From contig JANJXV010000016.1 of assembly GCA_024803745.1 (NCBI GenBank), positions 42,648,525 through 42,712,524 on the forward strand: a DNA stretch of 64,000 nt. The letters are read 5' to 3'. A program made the position numbers and the translations under genes. This document shows positions 1 through 9,910 of this stretch, piece after piece; positions within the stretch are counted from its first letter, which is position 1, and each line of letters starts with the position of its first letter. The notes under the pieces were generated by a model. The model saw nothing but the letters and a program-made list of their open reading frames with translations, was not told the origin of the DNA and did no database searches. The stretch is from Megascapheus bottae. Lineage: Eukaryota; Chordata; Mammalia; Rodentia; Geomyidae.

Positions 1-47
1 TTTGTTTCATGGCAACCCCTTTGTACAACTACATAAAGAAAATAACA
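1..47 (+). mobile_element. Possible L1 3' terminus cut by window edge
   Basis: The first bases read like the last part of an older L1 3' UTR: a run resembling 'aacccctttgtacaacta' followed by an A-rich end. Only about 47 bases are visible, so the assignment is weak; more sequence to the left would settle it. Confidence 0.3.
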
Positions 48-1274
48 GCACATTCAGCAAAACAGCTAGCCCTGAGGAAGGGAGGGAAGGGGCTCAATCA
101 GGCACATGGAAGACTACAAAAAGAAGGGAAACTATTGTTCCTAATTAGTGGTGGATATGCGGTGCTTGTTGTATAACTGTTACTTATTTCTTGCCCTATC
201 CAATTTTTGCATCATAATGGTTACAAGTAGCTACATTTTAGAGTTACTCTAGATAGATACAGAATGGCAATCATTCCAGTCTCTTATATTACTGACCCTA
301 GGTTCAGAATCCTTGTGAATTATCATCACTCTTCTCATTTTTAGGAATTACAGGATAAAGTAGACACGGGTTCTAATCCCCAGCTCCTGTCCTTTCTTCA
401 CTCAGGTCCTGCAGCCTCTGGGCGGATATTTGATGGGGTCCAGGATACTGGCCAAGGCTTATAAGGGCATTCCAAGGATATACTGGGTAAAGGAAATCTA
501 AGTAACAATGGCCAACTTAGCACAGAGAGAGAGGGAGGGAGGGAGAGAGGAGGGGGAAGGCAAACTCAGCTTTACACTGAGAAAAATAATGAGGTAGAAA
601 GTTGTTTTGCCAAGCCAAGTTCAGCTATTTTGCACGGTGGTTGTAGTCATGACTTAAGCTAGAGATTATTTCAAATACTGTCTCATGGGAGGCCAGTGAA
701 ATTGTGCTGGTATGGGTCCATGGCAGAAGTACCATATTTTTAAAGTATAAATAATTTAAATCCTCTGGACTTTGCTGCAGAAGAACTGGCCCGACATAGC
801 AGCTGACCTGGGGCCAGGCCCCTTCTTTGTATCCAGCGTGGGGCACAACATGGAAACTCTGAAGGCTGGTATGGCATACATCCGGATTTTGGAAGAAACA
901 TAAACAAGGCAATTTCTCTTCATGTTCCAAGGGCTATGGAGAAATGAGCTCTTGAAAACCGAAATGTGGTCATATGGAAGAAGTTGTGTGGACATCTCAC
1001 CACTTTCCCCAATGCTGCTATGTTACAAAAACTACAGGACATGGTCTTTTGCCTTTGACCTTGAGTTTCATGCTTGTGCTGCTGGTATAGAGAAGCGGAT
1101 CCAGTTCTGGTTGTGGCTTGGATCTCATGTCTGGCTCCCTTACTGAACTCTAGAGTTTCTTTTTTTATAATTCCTTGGAATGTATATGCAGTTGAACATT
1201 CATTTTTTCTATTCAATCTCCACATCTTGTTTACTTGTTTTTAGTCCTTACTCAGTTTTCCATCATGAAGTATA
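48..1274. other. Unique AT-rich sequence, no gene seen
   Basis: Nothing gene-like was recognised. A 37-bp purine run of GA and GGGA units lies at 524-560. Two overlapping open frames of 101 codons on the minus strand (625-930 and 920-1225) and a 74-codon plus-strand frame show no recognisable domain, and frames of this size are expected by chance. Confidence 0.6.
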
Positions 1275-1440
1275 CATTTATAAGTAGGATTTTGACAGAT
1301 ATTCTTTATCAAGTTGAGATGATTGTCCTCTAATTCTGACTGGCTGAGGGTCTTCAACTAGCAGTGTTGGATTGCGTCAGATACAATTAATTAATGTCCT
1401 ACATCTATTGAAATGATCATCTGGCTTTGGTTTTCACTCT
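1275..1440 (-). mobile_element. Old L1 ORF2 fragment
   Basis: Read on the minus strand this matches the well-known L1 ORF2 stretch in the reverse transcriptase region, seen on the plus strand as words such as 'gtgttggatt' and 'tctattgaaatgatcatctgg'-like text at the right end. It is heavily mutated and truncated at both ends, so it is an old copy with no coding capacity. Confidence 0.5.
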
Positions 1441-1914
1441 TCGTTGAAGAATTTGTCACCTGTGAATGACACCTAGCATTAGATACATGAGCTCATGTGA
1501 AGTTCCCTCTATTATCAGGCTGTGGGAATTATTTTGCCCACTTTGCAGGTGTTTGTTGTGTGCTTACTGTCTATTCTGCAGTTTTTACAAGGAAGGTGAG
1601 TTATTTATTCTGTTCCTTCCTGAGCATGTGTCCATATAAATTATTTAGAATCCTTCTCTGAAAGGGAAAGCTTTTTCTGCTCTCCTCAGTTTATTCACTT
1701 CCTTATTTTATTCAGTCCTCTATATCAGCATCAACCTGTGGATATTTATTTTATATTTTGGCTTATAATCTACTTCTTCCTAAAATTGCCCAAACTATTT
1801 CCACCACAGTCTTTCCAACTCCTTCAGCTAGGTCTTAGGTCCTTTAGACCTGCCCACCTCATTATATTTTTAAATGAGGATCTTGCTTTCTGGCACTACC
1901 AATTGCCCCAAGTT
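1441..1914. other. Unique sequence, nothing recognised
   Basis: AT-rich sequence between the L1 scrap and the SINE. A 61-codon plus-strand frame at 1738-1923 is hydrophobic only because of T-rich composition. No repeat or signal was recognised. Confidence 0.6.
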
Positions 1915-1930
1915 TGTCTATAAATTCTTT

Positions 1931-2097
1931 TTTCCAGTCCCATGCTTGAACTCTTGTACTTTCCAAGGCTGTAGCTCCACCACTTGAGCCACAGCATCAC
2001 TTCCAGCTTTTTCTCTGTTTGTGGTACTGAGGAATCGAACCCAGGTCTTCCTGCATGACAGGCAAGCACTCTACCACTAGGCCAAACTCCCGACCCC
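1931..2097 (-). mobile_element. Composite tRNA-derived SINE (ID-like, Geomyoid type)
   Basis: Nearly complete SINE in reverse orientation. Its pol III B box is intact (reverse complement of GGTTCGATTCC at 2031-2041) and the A-box region is at 2071-2084 (reverse 'ctaccactaggcca'). The tail appears as a T run at the left. The insert is bracketed by a perfect 16-bp target-site duplication, 'tgtctataaattcttt', at 1915-1930 and 2098-2113, so L1-mediated insertion is well supported. The perfect duplication suggests a fairly recent event. Confidence 0.87.
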
Positions 2098-2113
2098 TGT
2101 CTATAAATTCTTT

Positions 2114-3112
2114 AGCCCTGAAAGCCATCTTCCAAAGCAGACAAAGAGTGGTGTGAGTACACAAAACCTGGGTTCTTGTGTGCTCACCGCTGTGGGTACC
2201 ACAGCTTCTAGGTCTTCTCAGCTGGGAAAGCAGCTTTTTGCTTTTCCAGGGTGTGCACACACGTATGCAAGCACTTCTACAGGTGACCTGTGTATGTGTT
2301 ACATGCTGTGTAGACTTACTCACTCATATTCATAACTCTAACACTCCACTCATTGCACCCGGATCACAGTCCTCTTGTTTCTATTCTCCATTTCCCTCCA
2401 GGAGAGAGAAATGGGGCTCCCACTCCTCCACTCACCAGCTATCCAGCTCCACTCCACGCGTAGTGTCAGAGCGCCTCGCCATCCCGCGGAGACGGCTCTG
2501 CCAAGGGAGCGCAGCACTGTGTGTGGCTTCCCTTGCCTTCCCTCTTACTGAATTTGCTTTGTGAAGGTTCTTAGATCAGCACAAGTTCCCCCATTTCCTG
2601 AGGCGAAGTTGCTGGGAACTCCACTCCCTGTTTCATTCTGCTATGAACCCAAACTACTCCCCGAAATAGATGTATTCAAACAAGCGACAAAGGGGACATA
2701 AACGTTGTGAGGAGAGCGGCACTGCTGAGTACACCATGAAAGGCTACAAACACGGCCTTGATTGCTGAAACGTCAGAAGGAAGAGTTAGTAAAAGGTAAT
2801 AAACTGAAAGGCGATGGCGAGGCGGCCATGGCTAATGGAGTTGGTGGGGCATGCTGGCGGTAGACTGGCAAGCCAGTCTCTCACAAAGAAGGAAGTCGTC
2901 AACGTCTGTGGTGTGCATGGCTCCATTCAGCTGCTGTGGACATGGCTGGGCACGGCATTCGAAAGAGACGCATACAATGGCTCTCACCCTGCAGGAGGCA
3001 CTGACTCCAATCCCACACGAAGTTCACTGAAACCCTCTCCCAGGGCCTTATCTCCATTCCTGACATTCGTGGTTTGGAGTGAAGTTATTGGGAAAAAAAG
3101 AGAGGGAGAGTA
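2114..3112. other. Unique sequence with small CpG-containing patch
   Basis: No gene was recognised. A short GC-richer patch at about 2440-2525 holds several CpGs but is too small to call an island. A 128-codon plus-strand frame (2178-2564) and a 99-codon frame (2814-3113) lack recognisable domains and are probably chance. Confidence 0.55.
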
Positions 3113-3222
3113 GCAGACACACACACGCGCGTGCACACACACACACACACACACGCACGCACGCAAACATGCACACACGCACGCAAACATGCACACGCGC
3201 ACGCAAACATGCACACACTCAG
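3113..3222. repeat. CA/CG microsatellite with 20-bp subrepeat
   Basis: Alternating purine-pyrimidine repeat: (CA)n with interspersed CGCG and GCGTGC steps, then three tandem 20-bp units beginning 'acgcaaacatgcacac' at 3161, 3181 and 3201. Low-complexity open frames on both strands here (RTHTHTHT and CVCVCVC types) are products of the repeat. Confidence 0.96.
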
Positions 3223-3439
3223 GCAGACAGAGACAGAAACAGAGAGGGAGAGACAGGCTAGCATGAGGAGACATGAAGCCTAACCATAGTTTGATCAGGT
3301 GCAGAACTTATTTATAACAATTATCCTTAAAAATAAAGCAAGGAACAAAACAAAAATCAGGCATTTCCAATGTAAATGTTCCCTTAAAAATAATACAGCA
3401 CAATTGCAGGGTCCTATATGTGGTGTGGCCTGGCCAGGC

Positions 3440-3520
3440 ACTCGTCGTGGCCTGCCTGCCTCGGTCTCTCAGTTGTAGCTGAGACTACAACTGTATGCAC
3501 CATGAACAGTGCTGCCTCTC
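3440..3520 (-). mobile_element. B1/Alu-like (7SL-derived) SINE fragment
   Basis: The order cctgcctc-ggtctctcag-gtagctgagactacaa-tgtatgcaccatga follows the reverse complement of the Alu/B1 core (cctgcctcagcctc, gtagctgggattacag, gtgcaccaccatg). Divergent and partial. A 9-bp inverted repeat (3470-3478 with 3485-3493) lies inside it. Confidence 0.45.
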
Positions 3521-3575
3521 TGTATTAACTGGAATATTATTTTATTTGTTAGCATCTTTTTATCCATTTGTCTAG

Positions 3576-4015
3576 CAAAATGAATCTGACAACTAGATAC
3601 ATAAGGCCATATAGTAGGATGCTAAATGAAAGGATCTCTAGGATATAGAAACAAAATCCATATGAGTGATTGTTGTCCTTAATGTACTATGTTATCTCTC
3701 ATCTCTTTTGCTGTCCCTTGGTTATCTCATATTGTTACAGTATCTCACTTTGTAATCTGATATATTGGATATATGTGTATTTGGTTATTTGAAATCAGAT
3801 AGGAAAGGGGGAGAAACAAGATGAGGGGTGGGGTGGGGCAGAGGGAAATGGGGACCAAGAACATGAGAAAGGGTATTAATGGATGTGAAGTAATACACCT
3901 TCTATCTGGCTAATATAATGTAACCTTTCTATTAATTACAATAAAAAATATATGAAAAAATAACAAAATTAAAAAATAAAAATAAGCTGTGAAATAAAAT
4001 ATAAATAAAAATGAA
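3576..4015 (+). mobile_element. 5'-truncated L1, 3' UTR only
   Basis: Shares its whole length with the 3' UTRs of the other young-type L1 copies in the window: 'ggccatatagtaggatgct', then a stretch ending in a G-rich purine tract (about 3799-3850), 'gtaatacaccttctatctgg', and a terminal 'ttaattacaataaaa'. The A-rich tail runs to about 4015. No ORF2 sequence is present and no clear target duplication was found. Confidence 0.87.
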
Positions 4016-4255
4016 GCTTGTGAAAATTTTCTATGTAGTTTAGCAACTAGTGGTTAAATTAATCAAATAATAATTTCATTTCACATCTTTCTAATTTGTA
4101 GATATTTCAGTATTTCTCCTGGAAACATTAATGTGTTGCTGTGAATTCAAAGATGCATTATTGATGTTATCTTATAAATAGAGGTTATTTGATTAATGGA
4201 TTCTAAAAAACTCCAAATATGGATAAAAGCAGTCACACAAAAAAATGTAAATGAA

Positions 4256-4440
4256 GGCACATGTTGGCTTATGCTTGAAATCTTCATTACTTGATTGACT
4301 GAGACCTGGAGACCCATAATACAAGGCTGGTCTATGCAAAAATAAAAAATCTTAGGGCCTTACATCCACCAATTTAAAAAACTAGATGCAGTGACATATG
4401 CCTATCAAGATCCTTGGTTTAAACCCTAGTACTGAAATTA
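4256..4440 (+). mobile_element. Old composite SINE (B1-like left, ID-like right)
   Basis: The left half resembles a degenerate B1/7SL core (ggcacatgttggcttatgc... gactgagacc... aaggctggtctatgc). The right half resembles the end of a tRNA-derived monomer (ccttggtttaaaccctagtac). Both are strongly mutated. The same left-right arrangement is clearer at 49237-49416. Confidence 0.5.
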
Positions 4441-7019
4441 AAAAGATGAAAATTTAAAAATAGAAAATTTCTATATACCTGAGTTAATCTGTTGAGATTA
4501 TAGAAAACCAGTAGCCTTCAAACATGCATTCTGTGATATTACAGGATCTTTCCATGTGGAAGAAAGATTCACAAATTTTTAAGAATGTTTAATACCATGT
4601 TTTATTTCTACATGACATAGAGAAAACTCAGAGCACGAAGTATAATGCTTACATAGAGCCATATACTACTGGTGTTAATAATTGCTTTGACCATTTCCAA
4701 TTACTGGGCATCTCATAAATGCCCAAAGCCAGCAAACACCTACTGAGCTTCCATTAGAGACAAGATGATGCTTTCATTTTACTGCGATCTTCTTTTACCT
4801 TTGTCTTGCCCTTGTGACACCTAGCAAGAGTTATTACTGGTGTCCAGGTTATAAGTTCAGTAAATGTCTTTACCTTGTCACCATGTCTTGGCTCTCCTTG
4901 ATTTGCTTGCTATCAGCCTCCTTCAGAAGCATCCTTACTAATGTCTTGCTTGTGGTCTCCTGTGTAGCATCTAATCCTTCGATCTCTTCTCATAGTAAAG
5001 TTGTTGTTTCTTTCCAGGGGCATTGCCGTGTGTCCTACACTGGCCTGCCCTGTTCTGGGTGTCCTGTCTCTGCACTTCACTCAATGAACAATTTAATTTG
5101 AATTTTCAGTTGGCAGCTGATCTACTAGTGGAGGCCATGATGCTGTGTCTTGCACTGCCAGAAGTTCAAACAGCTCAGAGTTCCCTCCTTCTGATCCTTA
5201 GATTCCTTCTCCTACCTACCCTGAAAATACGTGCCAGTGTCGGTGTCACACTAGGATGAGGCCTGGCAGCCTCCTGGCTGCTCTTCCTCCTCCCCTCAAG
5301 GCTCTTGACCACACTCTAGCAGTAGCGAGGCATGCAAACGTTGGACTCTTGGGAGAATGGGATTAAACTCTAATGAAAAATAAGTTCTTGAGAATCAAAA
5401 ATACCTTAAATAGAAAATTGCTTTCTTTCCCAATGTAGACAAAAATAAGCTTAATGGTCTCTAAAACCACCAAATAAAGAGAGGAATAATTACTTCATCT
5501 CGTTGAGGGTAGTGATCTCTGAAATTGGATAAAATAAAACAGACAGATCAGCTAGTCTAACCACCATCATCCTGCTGGAAATTAACAGGAAAATATCAAC
5601 AGAGAAAGATGGAGTTCTCCTAACACGGAAGTCAACTCTCTAACTTCAGATGTACGTACGCTGAAATTCACGGACTAATATTAATAATGCCATGGCTTTA
5701 ATAGAAAATTTAACCTGGATATATCTGTAAAAATAGCTCATTGAACTATTAACAAATTACTGCTTAACTAGGAGAAACTAACAAGGAGAAACTAGGAATT
5801 TCTTTTAACTGGAATAGATGAAAATAATTTTAAATTTTTACTTTTCTGATAAATTTCACTCTAATGACTTCAATTTTATCCAACTACAATGAGCAGATTT
5901 AATTACAGTTAACAGAAGAGAAACAAGTTGTTTCTAACACTTTAGGTCAATTATAAATCTGCTTGAAATAAAATCAGTCTATACTTGGTACAGACAATGA
6001 AAAACATGCATAAGATAGTGGGGAGAATATCTTCAAAATTTCAGCCTCAATGGTTTATATATTAGAAATACTGAAAATGGAAAACAAGAAGAGATGGCAG
6101 GCAATCCTTAAGAGCAAAGCAAAATACATTCTAAGCTTCTACAGGTTAATAAAAAATTAGACCATTTATCTCACAGTCTTAAAAGTTCATGGAAGAAGCA
6201 GTTATTTCAGTAAGTGGTGGAAGTTCAGGTTTCTCTGTGTACTTCTTTAAATCAACCTTTTTCAAACAAGTTAAAAAAATTGGCTTTGGGGGAGGCCAAA
6301 TGTCTTTTTACTTTTACAGCCCAATCTCAGTACAATAATGCTGAGTACAACGCTTCAGGCACTACATAGTTTACTAGTAAAAGTGACATTAGACTTTTGT
6401 TTTGTATTTTTGAATTTGATACCCAGAAAGGCCTTCTGAGTTTAGCCCAAATAAACTCTTAAAATTTTTTATTGAGAACAAATTAGTTTCACAAATGCAC
6501 ATACAGATTGAACATAAAATCAACTGTCTTCGGGGACACCATTTCCACAGACACATAATTAATTACAGCCGTGAAATATAAATAATGCACATTCACATTT
6601 TTCACATTTTGAAATGAAAGTGCAGACACAGTTGATTCATCCTACCTGACAATTCAGAACCATCCAAATCAAAGGCAGGCCTTTTTATTACAGAGCAATC
6701 AACTCTCTAATTAGGGCTGGCATTTCAGCCTTCATCTTCCTATCATTACCACTGCAGCTTGTGCGGTGACAGCTAGAAGAAAGCTGGGTGGGAAAAATGA
6801 GGATGAAAATGGCTATTTTTAAAACAGGAAGAACTTCTGTGATACAAACCAAAAGGGTGATCAAACCAAAGGTTCCAAAAATTGCGCAATTTTCAAAGGA
6901 CAAACACATTATTAGCCATAAATGTTATAATGCAGAATAAATCCACATCTTCCCCAGACTAAAATGCAATGGTAAGCTAGTCATCTACCTTCTTATTTTT
7001 AGGAGCTACCTTTCTGGGA
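4441..7019. other. Unique AT-rich sequence, nothing recognised
   Basis: About 2.6 kb without a confident repeat or gene. Open frames are at most 95 codons (4814-5101, plus) and have no recognisable domain. This is the longest stretch in the first 10 kb with no transposon signal. Confidence 0.6.
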
Positions 7020-7110
7020 TGCTTGTGTTCACAGTACTGTTTGTGAGAGTGAGGTTCTCACCATCAGGCGAGTTCTCTACCACTTGGGCCTCTGCCTGGT
7101 CTTTATTTTA
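7020..7110 (-). mobile_element. Degenerate tRNA-derived SINE
   Basis: Reverse-strand ID-like text: 'gaggttctcaccatcaggcg' then 'agttctctaccacttggg' parallels the B-to-A box part of the SINEs at 1931 and 18860. Box sequences are damaged and ends are unclear. Confidence 0.4.
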
Positions 7111-8189
7111 TGAAATAACTTCCATACCTCTGTTTCTTCTCTCACAAATTCTGTCCTGAATTTGCAATTGCTCCAAAATATCCTGTTTCTTGTCTCCTTT
7201 GACACCTTGGCTTGCCAGAGCAAGAATCACCCTGAGGGCTCTGTTCCACATCCCCTCCTCCTAGACACAGAGCTGCCTCCCTCCCACTCAGCTACTCCTG
7301 AAACCTTTAGCTCCAGGAAGCACTGTGCCTGATGCGTGACAGCTTTTTGATTTTAGCTAATGTCAGGATTGTCCCGGGATAAAACGAGAGACTGAAGAAC
7401 TAAGAGGAACTGACATTTACCAGCTACAACTTGGAGACAGTTAATTTGATGTAAGAGATTCTGTCATTTAATTGTACAGCCACTGTGAGTTCTACAAAAA
7501 GATCCCTCAGCTGTCAATCAGAGATTTTGCCATCCCTGCAAAATTATCTTCCCTCATGCATCTCTTCATTGTATTCTCAGGTCAGGGGGGGGGGTTCTCC
7601 TCAACCTACCCTGCGGTAGCCACCACCCTATCCTGTTCTCCCTCCCCGAACACCACTGTGTCTTCCTGAAGAAGGGCTTTTCTAGACTCTCCTGTGTGGA
7701 GAAAACCAAGATAAGAGATCATCAATGAAGAGGTAGAAGGTAGAGGTATACTTCATAACGTACACTGTGTAGTCTGCTTATATTCTTAAATAAAAGAGGC
7801 TCCCCAGAGGAAGAAACATAAGGTTCATTGGCTCCGAACTCATCTGACAGCAAATCCTTCTTTGTTTTACCGCAGTTTCCTTATGCTTGGAGCAATAGAG
7901 TTTTCAGTAAATTAGTTTACAAGATTTAATCCGGGTCCTTAATTTAGAGACTTTTTCTTGAGTCACACATCTGTAGAATTTGTGGTTTATTTACAGAAAG
8001 AAAGAGACAGATTTTTAACAGACAAATTGAGGAGAGAAGGGCATTCTAGGGACAAAAGCGGGGGTTTAGAAGGGAAGCAGGAAAAAGTATTCCTGTTTCA
8101 AAGAAATGTTGTCAACAAGCGTGAATGACTTTATTGCCATAAACCAGTACTTGAGAGAACGTCTCAAGGGAAAAAGGATTTCTTTTTTT
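7111..8189. other. Unique sequence, nothing recognised
   Basis: No gene or confident repeat. A run of ten G is at 7585-7594. A 65-codon plus-strand frame (7472-7669) crosses it and has no recognisable features. Confidence 0.6.
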
Positions 8190-8440
8190 AATTAATTTAC
8201 TTTATTATTAATATTGTTTTTATAAAGAGGATCTATAGAGAGATCGTAATTACATGAGCCTGGTAATGAGTATATTTCCTTTCATACGGTGTCCTCTGTT
8301 CCCTCATTCTTTCCCAGTGAATTCCTCCCATCTCCCCACTCCCAAGTGGTATAAGTGACCTTCGGCAACGTCCAGCGAGCTTCACATAAAAACTAACCGA
8401 ATGGGGGAAGTCTCTTGCTTCCATATGCAGAGTTGATTCA
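8190..8440 (-). mobile_element. Old L1 3' UTR fragment
   Basis: Aligns by eye with the L1 3' end at 41446-41830: both carry a T-rich start, 'taatgagta(t/c)atttc' and 'tccctcattctttccc'-like text. They also share a CT-rich block and 'agtctcttgcttccat' (compare 'aatctcttgcctccat' at about 41780). Its divergence suggests an older subfamily than the copies at 3.6, 19.4 and 46 kb. Confidence 0.6.
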
Positions 8441-9483
8441 GCCTGACAGTCTTGTTGTCAAATGAAATGTACTCGAAGTATAAGTGACAGTCTGCTATCT
8501 TCATTCATGCATTGACTCAACTGTTCAAGAGCTCTAGGAAGAGAGAAAGCAGACAGATTCTGGGTTCCCACACTGGTCCTGTCCATATTGATGACATAGG
8601 ACCCCTCACAACTCACGAGGTCCTGAGATGACTGCTGACGTGTAGGGTTTCAGCTGTAAGGAGTCTCAACTTCTAGTGCCTCAAAGTTTCCGCCATGGTG
8701 GCAGAGGGGTTAGTGGGGCAGAACCATGTGAGCTATGGCCACCAGGAAGCAGCGCAGTAATCGGAAGAGACTAGAACAGGATGTCACCCCAAGGACACCC
8801 GGTGACCTACTTCCTGCAGTCAGACCTTAGACCACAGTCTACTCAGATTTCCAGGAATGACACCATCCCCAGGTTCGATCCCCAGGGCTGCCAGCACCTA
8901 GGGAATGTACTCATAGACACACGAGAGTGTGCTTCGCAACCCTCCACACGCCTCTCCACGCAAGCTGAAAGTCAAGGATACTCATTCCCCTGACCTGATT
9001 TGCAGATTCTCGGATAGCGGGGGTTCAAGGACCGGGAACAATGCATGCCGCTGAACTTCATAGTTCCCCCTTTGCAAGCATTGTTTTTTAGAGAGAAACT
9101 TGGAGATGTTTCCACTAGTAAGAAAGTTTAGCCCTAGACTGTCCTGAAAACTTACTTCATTGCATGAAATGAGAACCCGTTGACCCTGCTTAGGCAGTCA
9201 TGGTGGGACAATTACATGAAAATGTAAGTACAACTACTTAAGGATCATTTTTTAAAGAAAATATGAAATCATTCTCAATATGGGGGAGCACCTGCAGCTG
9301 AGACTACTCACCCCCCATCCCTGCTCTGCCTTCATGAGGCCTAGAGTGCAGCTGGTAACAGAAACCAAACTGGCATGACAACGAATGCTGGAATTTGAGG
9401 GAGTCAGAAGCATTAAGGCTCTAAATTCAAATGACAGAGCATCTTGCATCAAATTAACCGTCTCAAAATCCTGGCTTCAAAGT
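8441..9483. other. Unique sequence, nothing recognised
   Basis: No gene seen. The phrase 'aggttcgatccccag' at about 8872 resembles a tRNA B box, but no A box or tail accompanies it. Open frames do not exceed 70 codons. Confidence 0.55.
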
Positions 9484-9565
9484 GTAACTTAGTTTGTAAA
9501 GTGCCTAGTTTCAGCCTGCTCAGTAAGCACAAGGCCCAGAGTTTAAATCTCAGTGCCACCAAAAT
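9484..9565 (+). mobile_element. tRNA-derived SINE fragment ahead of purine repeat
   Basis: Reads as the end of an ID-like monomer: 'aaagtgcctag...aagcacaaggcccagagttta' and 'aatctcagtgccacc', followed directly by an A/G tail. The B-box region is mutated (gagtttaaatctc). The tail passes straight into the GAA/GGA tract, so the microsatellite probably grew from the SINE tail. Confidence 0.55.
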
Positions 9566-9747
9566 GGAGGAGGGTCAGGAGGAGAGGAAGAGAGGAAGAA
9601 GAAGAAGTCGAAGAAGAAGAAGAAGAAGAAGAAGAAGAAGGAGGAGGAGGAGGAGGAGGAGGAGGAGGAGGAGGAGGAGGAGGAGGAGAGGAAGAAGAGG
9701 AGGAGGAGGAGGAGGAGGAGGAGGAGGAGGAGGAGGAGGGGAGAGGA
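9566..9747. repeat. GAA/GGA polypurine microsatellite
   Basis: From 9610 to 9747 every base of the plus strand is a purine (138 bp). (GAA)n gives way to (GGA)n, a short return to GAAGAAG near 9690, then (GGA)n again. Apparent proteins rich in R, E, G, P or L on either strand are repeat translations. A long homopurine run of this kind can form triplex (H-DNA). Confidence 0.97.
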
Positions 9748-9807
9748 TGGTGCTTAATTTCTGAAAATTTCCATTTATTTTGGAGACAATCATGATACTA
9801 AAATCAA

Positions 9808-9910
9808 AGGCTCCCATGTGCCAGACACTGCAGTATACGCTGAATATATTGTCTTACGTAATCTTCCTAATGGATTTATTCTACCAACCATTCGACCATT
9901 CTGAAGTACA
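9808..9910 (+). mobile_element. MIR-like SINE fragment
   Basis: 'catgtgccagacactgca' followed by 'atattgtcttacgtaatctt' matches the MIR core order (atgtgccaggcactg, then attatctcatttaatcctc). An old pan-mammalian element, partial and diverged. Confidence 0.5.

Noticed and set aside
8738..8760. CTCF-like site 'ccaccaggaagcagcg'
   Set aside because: It differs from the consensus core at two key G positions; single motif matches of this quality are common by chance.
8865..8900. B-box-like 'aggttcgatccccag' as a tRNA gene or SINE
   Set aside because: No A box at the right distance, no acceptor stem pairing and no A-rich tail could be found.
9444..9817. Arg/Glu/Gly-rich and Pro/Leu-rich frames around the purine tract
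   Set aside because: Low-complexity translation of GAA/GGA repeats on both strands.
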